64,000 nucleotides of DNA from Glycocaulis abyssi (lineage in GTDB: Bacteria; Pseudomonadota; Alphaproteobacteria; Caulobacterales; Maricaulaceae), in assembly GCF_041429775.1 (NCBI RefSeq), contig NZ_CP163422.1:1-64000 (forward strand), given 5' to 3'. Position 1 is the stretch's first letter. Each line of letters begins with the position of its first letter. A model generated the notes under the pieces. It was not told the DNA's origin. It ran no database searches and worked only from the letters and a program-made list of their open reading frames with translations. A program made the position numbers and the translations under genes. Positions 52,124 to 60,124 of the stretch are shown here, piece by piece.

Positions 52124-52264
52124 ATGAAACGCGAAGAGCAGACCCATCCGCAGGATGACAAATTCGAGCCGATCGAACTCGGATCGGTCTCGGAGGAAAC
52201 GAAAGGTGGAATCTTCCCCGGAAGCGAAGTCGACCTGACGCAGAACTCGAGAGACTCGGCTTAG
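52124..52264 (+). CDS. Lasso-peptide precursor (benenodin-like)
   Basis: 46 residues, not recognisable by size alone but matching every rule for a lasso-peptide A gene. The leader ends in IELGSVSEETK, with the required Thr at position -2 before the cleavage site. The predicted core is GGIFPGSEVDLTQNSRDSA: Gly1 can be joined to the side chain of Glu8, giving an eight-residue macrolactam ring with an 11-residue tail. The tail has the L-T-Q motif of benenodin-type peptides at positions 11-13. An AGAAGGAAGGAG ribosome site precedes the ATG, and a B-type gene follows. Ring size and cleavage are predictions. Confidence 0.82.
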   Translation: MKREEQTHPQDDKFEPIELGSVSEETKGGIFPGSEVDLTQNSRDSA

Positions 52265-52273
52265 GGTCGAGAC

Positions 52274-52301
52274 AAGGGAGGGCCCTGCAGGGCCCTCCCT
52301 T
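52274..52301 (+). terminator. Strong hairpin between lasso A and B
   Basis: Perfect 12-bp arms AAGGGAGGGCCC and GGGCCCTCCCTT around the loop TGCA, followed after 13 bases by six T. In lasso operons a partial terminator here makes precursor mRNA more abundant than the enzyme mRNA. Confidence 0.7.
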
Positions 52302-52328
52302 CTTCCTGGCGGGATTTTTTGAACCCCA

Positions 52329-52769
52329 ATGCTAATAGCACTAGCTGGGATGCGCAATATGAGAGCGCCGTTGCATCTACCTGAGGGCGTTTATTTGCAA
52401 AGGCTTGGTGATGTATACATCTTCCTGGATGCCACCAGCGACCGCTACGTCACTTTGTCGAAAGATCAATCCAGGTGGTTTGAAGAGGTCCGCAACATGG
52501 ATGCGACTTCATCCCTTTCGAATATCGCTGAGCAGTTTGCGAATAGGCTGGTAGAGAGAGGGCTGCTCTCGCAAGACGCCCAACAGGGAAAACCCCTGCG
52601 CGAATCCGATGTTCCGGCAACACAGTCCTCTGTGTACGATCCGGTCGCACTCGACGCGAGAGGCGTATCGGCGAGAGAGGTCGCGGCGATACTGCATGCG
52701 GTTGCCTCAAGTTGGTGGCTGTGCCACCGGCACCGTTCAAACGTCGAAGCGATACTGCGGGCGGTCTAG
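52329..52769 (+). pseudogene. Lasso maturation B protein, RRE part; C-terminal protease part lost
   Basis: About 146 codons. Residues about 10-80 form a PqqD-like RiPP recognition element (PEGVYLQRLGDVYIFLDATSDRYVTLSKDQSRWFEEV, hallmark YVTLSK..., then ERGLL). It is followed by the beginning of the B2 cysteine-protease half (VSAREVAAILHAVASSWW). The gene then stops at the left edge of an IS5-type element, before the catalytic Cys, His and Asp. The leader peptidase function is therefore gone. GC content is visibly lower than in neighbours. The start could also be ATG 52350 or 52359. Confidence 0.75.
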
Positions 52770-53256
52770 GTCCTGTTGACGAAGTGGATTCCCAACCTGC
52801 CCGAAGCGTGATTCAAGACTGGTTTTTGGGAGGCGGTCTTGGTTCGCGGTTTGATGACGGACGAGGAGTGGGCGTTTTTCGAGCCCTTCGTGGTGGCGAC
52901 CGGGGGCAAGCGGGGCCGCCCGCCTTCGGATCACCGCCGGGTGCTGGACGGGGTGTTCTGGATCGCGCGCACCGGCGTGCCCTGGCGTGATCTTCACGAG
53001 CATTTCGGTCCGTGGACGCGGGTCTACCGTCAGTTCCGCCGCTGGACGCTGTCGGGCGTGTGGGAGCTGATGCTGGAGGCGCTGGGCGAGAGCGGGGCTG
53101 TGCCCGACACCTTGCAGATGGTCGATTCCACCATCGTTCGCGCGCACCATCAGGCTGCGGGCGCTAAAGGGGGACTCAAAAACAGGGTTTCGGGCGCTCT
53201 AAAGGTGGCTTCACGACCAAGATACACCTGCGCACCAACGCCGAGGGCCTGCCCAT
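52770..53256 (+). mobile_element. IS5-family element, right end deleted
   Basis: Transposase OrfA (from about 52839; LMTDEEWAFFEPFVV, RTGVPWRDLHEHFGPW) is intact up to VDSTIVRAHHQAAGAKGG. A frame change follows, and OrfB continues for 20 codons (KGGFTTKIHLRTNAEGLP) before it breaks at the IS3 end at 53257. The left end lies near the lasso B stop. Without its right end it cannot move. Confidence 0.8.
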
Positions 53257-53336
53257 TGAGCTGCTCCCCAGAATTCGGACGCTGACGTAAGCTACAATTT
53301 GGGTTCTGCTGATCTTCGACGACGAGGAGATCGCAG

Positions 53337-53630
53337 ATGTCGAAACGCAAGCAGCATTCGCCGGAGTTCAAGGCCAAGGTGGCGCTTGAAGCGTTGAAGG
53401 GCGAACAGACCGCGGCCGAGCTGGCGAGCCGGTTCGGGGTCCACCCCACGATGATCCACCAGTGGAAGCGCGCTCTTCTGGAGGGCGCTTCGGGCGTGTT
53501 CGAGCGGGGATCGCGGCGCAAGCCGGAGGTGGACGAGGCCCAGCTCCAGGCGCTGCACGCCAAGATCGGCGAGCTGGCGGTCGCCAACGATTTTTTGTCC
53601 AGAAAGCTCAAGCCCTGGGGCGGGACGTGA
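53337..53630 (+). CDS. IS3-family OrfA (DNA-binding helix-turn-helix)
   Basis: 97 residues: KRKQHSPEFKAKVALEALKGEQTAAELASRFGVHPTMIHQWKRALLEG, given by position (1-50), is the HTH_Tnp_1 domain (hallmark FGVHPTMIHQWKR). A leucine-zipper region follows. At A-TTT-TTT-G (53590-53597) a -1 shift feeds into OrfB. Confidence 0.88.
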   Translation: MSKRKQHSPEFKAKVALEALKGEQTAAELASRFGVHPTMIHQWKRALLEGASGVFERGSRRKPEVDEAQLQALHAKIGELAVANDFLSRKLKPWGGT

Positions 53631-53638
53631 GGCGCGCG

Positions 53639-54490
53639 ATGATCGAGCCTGATCATCCGGCGCTGTCGATCGGTCGCCAGTGCGGCCTGCTGTCGATCGC
53701 GCGGTCCTCGTTCTATTACACGCCCGAGGGCGAGAGCGATGCGAACCTGGCGCTGATGCGTCGGATCGACGAGCAGTTCCTGGAGACGCCGTTCTATGGC
53801 GTGCGCCAGATGTGCTGGCATCTGCGCAATGAGGGGCATGGCGTGAACGTCAAGCGCGTGCGCCGGCTGATGCGGCTCATGGGCCTGATGCCGATCTACC
53901 AGAAGCCGGACACCAGCAAGCCGGCCAAGGGGCACAAGACGTATCCGTATCTCCTGCGCGGCCTGCGCGTGGATCGGCCCGACCAGGTCTGGTGCGCGGA
54001 CATCACCTATCTGCCGATGCGGCGCGGCTTCCTGTACCTGGTCGCGATCATGGACTGGCATACCCGCAAGGTGCTCGCCTGGCGCATCTCCAACACGCTG
54101 GAGGCCCGGTTCTGCGTGGAGGCGCTGACCGAGGCGATCTGTCGGTTCGGGCCGCCGCAGATCATGAACACCGACCAGGGCAGCCAGTTCACGGCGTTCG
54201 CCTGGACCGACACACTCAGGCGGGCCGGCGTGCGCATCTCCATGGACGGCAAGGGGCGCTGCATCGACAACATCTTCATCGAACGGCTATGGCGGTCGCT
54301 GAAGTATGAATGCGTCTACCTGCATGCCTGGGAGACCGGCTCGCAGGCCAAGGCCGGCGTCGGCCGCTGGATCCGCTTCTACAATCACCAGCGGCCACAC
54401 ACCGCTCATGGCGGGCGGCCGCCCGCCATGATCTACTGGCGCGAGCGCCAGCCCAATCAACCCAGTCAGCAGGAGCTCAGAGTAGCTTAA
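53639..54490 (+). CDS. IS3-family OrfB integrase-type transposase
   Basis: DDE integrase domain: VWCADITYLPMRRGFLYLVAIMD (first Asp), MNTDQGSQFTAFAW (second Asp) and FIERLWRSLKYECVY (Glu). The protein is reached by -1 frameshift from OrfA; ATG 53639 is only the first in-frame ATG. The full set of catalytic residues is present, so the element may still move. Confidence 0.9.
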   Translation: MIEPDHPALSIGRQCGLLSIARSSFYYTPEGESDANLALMRRIDEQFLETPFYGVRQMCWHLRNEGHGVNVKRVRRLMRLMGLMPIYQKPDTSKPAKGHKTYPYLLRGLRVDRPDQVWCADITYLPMRRGFLYLVAIMDWHTRKVLAWRISNTLEARFCVEALTEAICRFGPPQIMNTDQGSQFTAFAWTDTLRRAGVRISMDGKGRCIDNIFIERLWRSLKYECVYLHAWETGSQAKAGVGRWIRFYNHQRPHTAHGGRPPAMIYWRERQPNQPSQQELRVA

Positions 54491-54529
54491 AACGTCCCCG
54501 AAACTGTCCAAACATCGGGGAGCAGCTCA

Positions 54530-55661
54530 GGTCTTGAAAGTCCTGACGCACCGAAATTACGCCGCTGTGGCGCTCTTGCCCTGGAAGCAGGCTGAAGAAC
54601 GCCGGATCAGGGAGCACAACAGATGGCGTCCTGGGTGGGAAAATGTCGATGTCAGGCCGATCAGCGAGACTGAGAGCGTCGCGATCATAATATTCGTAGG
54701 TGGCGAGAAGATTCCCGCTGCCCCATGCGCGGCCTAGCGTTTGGCTCAGCCGGATCTCACGCATGTCACCGCTGGTCACATTGCCGTAACGCAACGACGT
54801 CTCCGCACCGTCGAAATCGTCTCGCAGGATGAAGTTCACGACGCCCGCAATGGCGTCGCCGCCGTAAATAGACGAAGCGCCGTCTGTCAGCAGATCAATT
54901 CTTTCAATCGCGGAAACCGGTATGAGGGACAGATCGACGAAATCACCAATTTGCGACGACGGGGCTACACGGTTCCCGTTGAGCAGCACAAGCGTGCCGC
55001 GCGAGCCAAGGCCGCGTAAATTGGCGCTACTGCCTGCCGTATTATTCTGACCAGAATTTGAATCATTAGGTAGCGTGACCGGGACAAATTCGGAGGAGCC
55101 TCCGCCGAATAATTGCGGAATCGTACGAAGGAACTGTTCTGTGGAGGCGAGACCCGATTCGAAAATCTCCTCGCGGGTAAACATCTGGAAAGGCGAGCTC
55201 TCCGGCGCGATCCCGCGGATGCTCGTGCCGGTGACGGTGATCGTTTCGATCCGCCGACTGTCGGTCTCCGGGTCGGGCTCGCCCGATACTTCCCGCCCCC
55301 TGCCCCGTCCGGGTTCCGGTGTCTGGACCGGATCGGCGCCCGTCTGCCGGCGGACGATCAGATTGCCGTTGGGGCCTTGGGTGAATTCCAGCCCGGTGCC
55401 CTGGAGGAGGAGGCCGAGCGCCGCCTCGGGCTCGTAGGTGCCAGTCAGGCGCGGGGCGGTCAGGCCGGAGACTGTGCCTTCAGAAAACAGGATAGCGCGG
55501 CCGGATTGCTGGCTGAAGGCGCGCAGGGCGTCGCCGAGCGGGGCGGCTTCGATGGTGAACTCGGCCGGCTCGAGCGCCAGCGTGTCGGCCGGCATGGCCA
55601 TTGCGGTGATGATGGCAGCCGCGCAGAGCAGCCCCTGCCTGAATGACGTCCTGACGCCCAT
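54530..55661 (-). pseudogene. STN-type TonB-dependent receptor, C-terminal barrel lost
   Basis: 377 codons of an outer-membrane receptor. The signal peptide is cleaved after about residue 30. The STN domain (EFTIEAAPLGDALRAFSQQSGRAILF, about 33-100) contacts FecR. The plug domain contains ETITVTGTSIRGI and LRGLGSRGTLVLLNGNRVA, with GASSIYGGDAIAGVVNFI. The first barrel strands follow, then the gene meets the IS3 end at 54530 and most of the roughly 500-residue barrel is missing. GGAGGGGAG precedes ATG 55661. It was probably the uptake or signalling receptor of the lasso cluster. Confidence 0.85.
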
Positions 55662-55964
55662 AGTCTCCCCTCCAGTGTCGTGTGCCTGGTTCCTGATGAT
55701 GAGGCCGCGGCAGGCTCCCCCGGCGCGCAGCTCCCTCCTCAACCGGGCACTCCGGAAAGCGGGCAAAAAATTCTGAAAGCGGTCTGGCAATGTTCGGCGC
55801 GGCCTCCTGACCCGCCCTCCCCGGTCCGCGTTTCCCACGACACGTCCTCCGCGCCCCGGTCCTCGGGCGCACCCGTCCGCCTGCAGACGACCCGATGCCT
55901 TCCCCCGCGCGCATCGCGCGCCCTCTGGCCCCCTATCCGGCGCCGGTCTCCCGTCGCGGCGGGC
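55662..55964. other. Gene-free gap between receptor and fecR
   Basis: 303 bp; GC-rich. Contains the ribosome site of the receptor gene, and presumably the FecI-type promoter, which I could not pick out. No gene seen. Confidence 0.5.
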
Positions 55965-57017
55965 TCAGCCCCCGCGCGGCGGCGCGATGAGGATGGTGTC
56001 GGCGGTCCGCACGGTGCGGATCGGCAGGTAGAGTTCGAGGGTTTCGACGAAGCCGTCGGGATCGCCGGTCGGGAAGGCGCCGCTCAGGCGCTCGGCGGCG
56101 AGTTCGGGATCGGTGACGCGTAGCTTGATGGCGGAGTAGCGGTTCAGCTCGCGCACGGCCTCGGCGAGGGTGACGTCGGTGAACTGCACGAAGCCGGAGC
56201 GCCAGCTCGTCAGGGCGGTGGAGTCAACCGCCGCGATCTCGGGCGCGGCGCTAGCCGCCAGCCGCGCCTGCTGGCCGGGCGCCAGCGGGACGGCCTCGCC
56301 GGTGACCTGCGGGCCGCGCCAGGGGGCGAGCCAGCCCTCGCGGGCGGGCGCGACGCTCACCCCGCCTTCCAGCAGGGTGATGGTGGTTTCAGCCGGGCGG
56401 AGCCAGATGTCGAATTCGGTGCCCGTCGCGGTGGTCAGGGTCTCCCCGGCGAGGACCTGGAAGGGCCGCGCATCGGACGGCGCGACCTCGAAATAGACCT
56501 GCCCGCCGGTCTGGCGCACGAGGCGCCGGTCCCGGGCATAGGCGACCTCGACAGCTGAGTTGGTGTTCAGGGTGAGGCGGCTGCCATCGGCCAGCTCGAC
56601 CGTGCGCTGCTCTCCGAGCGCGGTCGTGTAGATCTCGCCCGCCGGCCGCAGCTGGCCCGCCGCCAGAACGGACACGCCGAGCGCCACGACCAGGCAGGCC
56701 GCCAGCGCGCCCGCGATCCAGGCGACGCGCCCGCCCCGCCCCCGCGGCGGCGCGGCGGCCGCGATGTCCTGTCCAGTAACAGAACCGGGCACGGCGCCGG
56801 CATCCGGGCCGGTGTCATTGGCGGGCGCCGCGGCGGCGGACGGCCTGAGCGCGCCGAGGCCGCGCTCGACGGCGCGGAAGGCTTCGGCATTGGCCGGATC
56901 GGCCTCCCATGCGAGGAAGGCGTCCCAGGTCTCGAGCGTGACATCGTCGCGGCGCAGCTCGGCATACCAGCGCCCGGCCGCGTCGATCCGGTCGTCCTCG
57001 TCTCGGGGCTGATCTGT
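55965..57017 (-). CDS. fecR: FecR-family anti-sigma/signal-transduction protein
   Basis: 350 residues. The N-terminal cytoplasmic DUF4880 segment contains RWYAELRRDDVTLETWDAFLAWEADPANAEAFRAVE (about 10-45). One TM segment (IAGALAACLVVALGVSVLAAG) is at about 105. The periplasmic FecR domain has YTTALGEQRTVELADGSRLTLNTNSAVEVAY and a C-terminal STN-binding part. It relays receptor occupancy to the sigma factor. It is transcribed with the sigma gene, 27 bases downstream. Confidence 0.88.
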   Translation of the reverse strand, partial: TDQPRDEDDRIDAAGRWYAELRRDDVTLETWDAFLAWEADPANAEAFRAVERGLGALRPSAAAAPANDTGPDAGAVPGSVTGQDIAAAAPPRGRGGRVAWIAGALAACLVVALGVSVLAAGQLRPAGEIYTTALGEQRTVELADGSRLTLNTNSAVEVAYARDRRLVRQTGGQVYFEVAPSDARPFQVLAGETLTTATGTEFDIWLRPAETTITLLEGGVSVAPAREGWLAPWRGPQVTGEAVPLAPGQQARLAASAAPEIAAVDSTALTSWRSGFVQFTDVTLAEAVRELNRYSAIKLRVTDPELAAERLSGAFPTGDPDGFVETLELYLPIRTVRTADTILIAPPRGG

Positions 57018-57044
57018 CATACGCCTCAACATTCCTGGCCGCCT

Positions 57045-57710
57045 TCAGTCCCGGATCCGGCGCTTGAGCTGCCGGGCCAGGGTCGCGACCGCCTGGGCCA
57101 GATTGTATTTCACCGAGGAGGGTGAAATGCCCAGCTGGTCGGCGATCTCGTCATAGGTCAATCCATCGAGCCGGTGGAGATGCAGGATGCGGCGGCGCCG
57201 CGGCTTCATCCCCCCGACGATCTCATCAACCAGCGAGACGAGCTCGCGGTCGATCACATTCTGCTCAGCGTTCGGCGCGCCAGTTTCGGGCAGCACGTCC
57301 TGGACCGATCCGATATCCACGGAGCGCCGCGCCGCGCGCGAGCGCGCCGCCGCGGCGAGATTGGCGGATTTGTTGCGGATGGCGGTGAAGAGCAGCTTGC
57401 GCAGCTCGTCCGCCGGCTTGTCGGGATAGGCGCGCCCGATATCGAGGAAAGCGTCCTGCACGATGTCCTGGGCGTCGCTCTCCGACCCGGTGCGGATCGC
57501 GGCGAAGCGCAGGAAGTGCGCATACTGATCGCGGTAGAGCGCCGCCAGCGGGCGGTCATCGCCGTCCGGCGCGGCCCCGGCCGCCCTGCCCTCGCCCGGC
57601 CCCGACGGCGCGTCCGGCCGGCTGAGGCGGGCGCCGGCGGCCGGGCGCATGTCCGCGGCCGCGCCTGCATCGGGCGCGCCGGCTTCGCCTGTCCTGAACG
57701 CCCCGCTCAC
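57045..57710 (-). CDS. fecI: FecI-type ECF sigma factor
   Basis: 221 residues from a GTG start (57710), which has AGAGG nine bases upstream; the ATG at 57650 is a later choice. Region 2 is at about 60-130 (ALYRDQYAHFLRFAAIRTGSESDAQDIVQDAFLDIGRAYP). Region 4 is at about 165-220 (RRRRILHLHRLDGLTYDEIADQLGISPSSVKYNLAQAVATL). It pairs with FecR and the STN receptor, so this is a receptor-driven signalling set. Confidence 0.85.
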   Translation of the reverse strand: MSGAFRTGEAGAPDAGAAADMRPAAGARLSRPDAPSGPGEGRAAGAAPDGDDRPLAALYRDQYAHFLRFAAIRTGSESDAQDIVQDAFLDIGRAYPDKPADELRKLLFTAIRNKSANLAAAARSRAARRSVDIGSVQDVLPETGAPNAEQNVIDRELVSLVDEIVGGMKPRRRRILHLHRLDGLTYDEIADQLGISPSSVKYNLAQAVATLARQLKRRIRD

Positions 57711-57936
57711 GTCTGGCCGCCTCTCGCTGAGCCCCGTGCCGGTCCGGCGCTGCCGCCGGACACGCCCCATTCTGGCGGGCCGGGACGGGCCGCGGTCAAG
57801 GAAATTCAGGGTCGGGCGGGCTCCGGCGTGTCCGATTGCGACTTCAGGGCGCCGCGCGGAGCGGCCACTCGCCTCAGACGGATGCGCCTGCCTCCGGGCA
57901 CGCTGCGGGCCGTCCCGCCTGCCCGCGCGAGATCGC

Positions 57937-58566
57937 TCAGTCGCTCGAGCCGGGCTTCCCGGCCTGGCTCTTCTCGAACCCCGCACGGCCGCGGGCCCGC
58001 CGCTCGGCCAGCGCGCTCATGCGCGCCTGGATCGCCGCCTCGTCCGGCGTTTTCGGATCGAAGGGTGCCGGATGCCAGTCGCGCATCTGGCGATGCTCGG
58101 GAGGGGCGGGATCACCGATCGCTTCGAGAAACACTGCAAAGCCGGGCGGCCCGCCGACATCCTCGGGCGGCGCGCGTCCTGCCCCGTCCACATAGCGCGG
58201 CCAGGCCGCGCCCGGATCGGCCTCGAAGACGGTTTCCACGGTGAGGCTGAACTGCCAGTCATCTCCGAAATCATAGGCATAGGCGAGCCGGGTGACGCCC
58301 CGGTCGATAAAGGCGCCGAGCCGCGCGGCGCGCGCCGACCAGATCCGCGCGTCGGGCGCAGCGTCCGCCTCGGCGGCCAGCCGGTAGCGGTCCTGGCCGA
58401 TCCGGACTTCGAACAGGTGCCGGTCCTCGAAAGGCATGGCGGCCTGAATGGCGTCGTGCAGGCCTTTCAGGGTCGATGTCAGGGGCAGCTCGAGCCGCCG
58501 CCAGATGCGCGGCCGGACATCGTCGAGTTCGAGTCTGATGCGGGCGATGCGGGCGGGTTTGGCCAT
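57937..58566 (-). CDS. Plasmid pRiA4b ORF-3-like protein
   Basis: 209 residues. It starts RIARIRLELDDVRPRIWRRLELPLTSTLKGLHDAIQAAMPFEDRHLFEV (residues 6-54; hallmark P-R-I-W-R-R, then L-H-x-x-I-Q), followed by YAYDFGDDWQFSLTVE and PEDVGGPPGFAVFLEAI. This is the IS1096/pRiA4b ORF-3 family of unknown function. The tail is basic. ATG 58566 follows a GAGAGG site. Confidence 0.8.
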   Translation of the reverse strand: MAKPARIARIRLELDDVRPRIWRRLELPLTSTLKGLHDAIQAAMPFEDRHLFEVRIGQDRYRLAAEADAAPDARIWSARAARLGAFIDRGVTRLAYAYDFGDDWQFSLTVETVFEADPGAAWPRYVDGAGRAPPEDVGGPPGFAVFLEAIGDPAPPEHRQMRDWHPAPFDPKTPDEAAIQARMSALAERRARGRAGFEKSQAGKPGSSD

Positions 58567-58641
58567 GGCCTCTCTCATACAGGAGGAGCCTTCATCAGCC
58601 ATCCCCGATGCAAGTCCCGCGTTGTTGGAGAGAGTTCGAAA

Positions 58642-59049
58642 TCAGCTCGTCGGCCGACCGTATGGGCCCGGATGGTCGTGGCGGGAGTAAACTTCGATTT
58701 TCGCGCCGCCATGCAGAAGGACTTTCATGAAGGCATTGAGGCTCAACTCCTCCGTGGTGATAATCACCTTTTCTCCCTCGCGCCTAGCACCGAACTCGTA
58801 GAGCAGTTCTTCGGTATCCCCGTAATCGAGCGACAGATTAGCTCGCGTGAGCAAGTCCAATACTCTGTCAGAAAATCGGGTGGAAACTTTACCCGCTTCG
58901 AGAAGGCCATCGGCTTCATCTGCTTGAGCCACCTCGGCCACCTCATTGAGAAGCTGTAACGCCTTCTCAGCTTTATCGACACCCTCGAATTCACCGATTA
59001 AAACTAAGTTCGCCGAATGCTCGCTGCCGTAGCCGTTCCAGAGCTTCAT
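58642..59049 (-). CDS. Small partner of the radical SAM gene (DUF6375-like)
   Basis: 135 residues. It starts MKLWNGYGSEHSANLVLIGEF, a pattern I associate with DUF6375, with an acidic helix (EGVDKAEKALQLLNEVAEVAQADE) after it. The remainder is alternating strands (GEKVIITTEELSLNAFMKVLLHGGAKIEVYSR). The function is not known. A strong AGGAGGAATCGCC site precedes it, and it follows the radical SAM gene by 11 bases. The pair is likely a functional unit. GC is lower than nearby. Confidence 0.6.
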   Translation of the reverse strand: MKLWNGYGSEHSANLVLIGEFEGVDKAEKALQLLNEVAEVAQADEADGLLEAGKVSTRFSDRVLDLLTRANLSLDYGDTEELLYEFGARREGEKVIITTEELSLNAFMKVLLHGGAKIEVYSRHDHPGPYGRPTS

Positions 59050-59060
59050 GGCGATTCCTC

Positions 59061-60029
59061 CTATGCGTGTGTGGGAGCGGAACGTGTATTCCGCAGAGCT
59101 TCGATTGCGACGAGCAGAGAGTCCCCCTGCTCCAACTGGCGTCCCTGGCGTTCAAATGCTCCGAACTTCAGCACTCCGCGCGCATCAAGGTGCATGAAGT
59201 CGAAACTTCCATCGGAGGAAGCGATTGGAAGCCGGGGGACGCCCAGAGCGGCGACCGCATGATCGGACGTGGCCAGTCGGACGCGCGCTTGGTTTTCCGA
59301 GACCCAGTTTGCCGCGCGAGAAAGGGTCTTCGGGTCACATGTAAGCTCCCCGTCCACACCGGTCTCTGGGAGCAAAAGAAGTTCTTGCGCACCCTCGGAA
59401 AACGCGAAATCGGCGGCGTCCGGAAGGTCCGATATAGTTTCGGAGTTCAATACCATATTGATGCCGAAACCTGTTGTTCTTCGGATCAGATTCAGCTGGC
59501 TGCGAAATTGATCGAACGAGCGACCTCTCAATCTTTCGTAGGTCGATCCGACGCCATCCATCGACAGACGAATAAAATCCACTGATCCTGAGAGGCTTTC
59601 GACCAACTCTTCAGTGAACCGATGGCCATGGGTGGTGAAAGTCACTGCAAGGTTGGTTTCGGAGTGAACGGATTGGCACAGCTCAGCAAAGGCCGGAAAT
59701 AGAGTCGGTTCGCCTCCGCCAAATCCGACGCCCAGACCACCATTAGCGTCGAGTTCTTTGGCCCACTGAACAACCTGATCCGCCCGTTGCCGAGCAGGTT
59801 CCTTCGCCGCGTAGCAATAGGGGCAAGAAAGCTCGCAGGCATTGGTCAGGGCGATTGACATGTATCGGGGAGCGCGCGCCCAACTCGCCGTCGCGGTCTC
59901 CACTTCTTCGAGAAGCAAATTCCATCCTGATCGACGGTCGAAAAAATGCACGCCCTCAGGGCAATAGCGGACCTGAAACCCGCTCTGATTCGAAATTTTG
60001 GCGTTCAGCGCAGAAGGCGCATTTCCCAT
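59061..60029 (-). CDS. Radical SAM protein of unknown function
   Basis: 322 residues. The cluster motif CELSCPYC (C-x3-C-x2-C at about residue 65) is preceded by MSIALTNA and followed by GVGFGGGEPTLFP, the SAM-binding GGEP motif. VNMVLNSET- and LLLPETGVDGEL-type strands fit the barrel. There is no SPASM/twitch cluster of Cys at the C-terminus. It has the MoaA/PqqE-like core only. The substrate cannot be read. It is co-transcribed with a small partner gene. ATG 60029 is chosen over an upstream TTG. Confidence 0.78.
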   Translation of the reverse strand: MGNAPSALNAKISNQSGFQVRYCPEGVHFFDRRSGWNLLLEEVETATASWARAPRYMSIALTNACELSCPYCYAAKEPARQRADQVVQWAKELDANGGLGVGFGGGEPTLFPAFAELCQSVHSETNLAVTFTTHGHRFTEELVESLSGSVDFIRLSMDGVGSTYERLRGRSFDQFRSQLNLIRRTTGFGINMVLNSETISDLPDAADFAFSEGAQELLLLPETGVDGELTCDPKTLSRAANWVSENQARVRLATSDHAVAALGVPRLPIASSDGSFDFMHLDARGVLKFGAFERQGRQLEQGDSLLVAIEALRNTRSAPTHA

Positions 60030-60124
60030 CTCAGTCGCCAACGCTGCCCCCGTTGGTTGTCGAATTAACGGCTACATCCCTCAGTCAGCCCTACCTGATC
60101 TTGAGGCTTTGGTCCAGAAACACC

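Larger units (their letters stand above)
53257..54529 (+). mobile_element. Intact IS3-family insertion sequence
   Basis: 1273 bp with terminal repeats TGAGCTGCTCCCC (53257) and its inverse (54517-54529); TG...CA ends as in IS3. It holds orfA and orfB joined by a -1 slip. The flanks show no direct repeat: the left is inside an IS5 element, the right inside a TonB receptor gene. This is the signature of a deletion next to the element rather than a fresh insertion. Confidence 0.87.
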
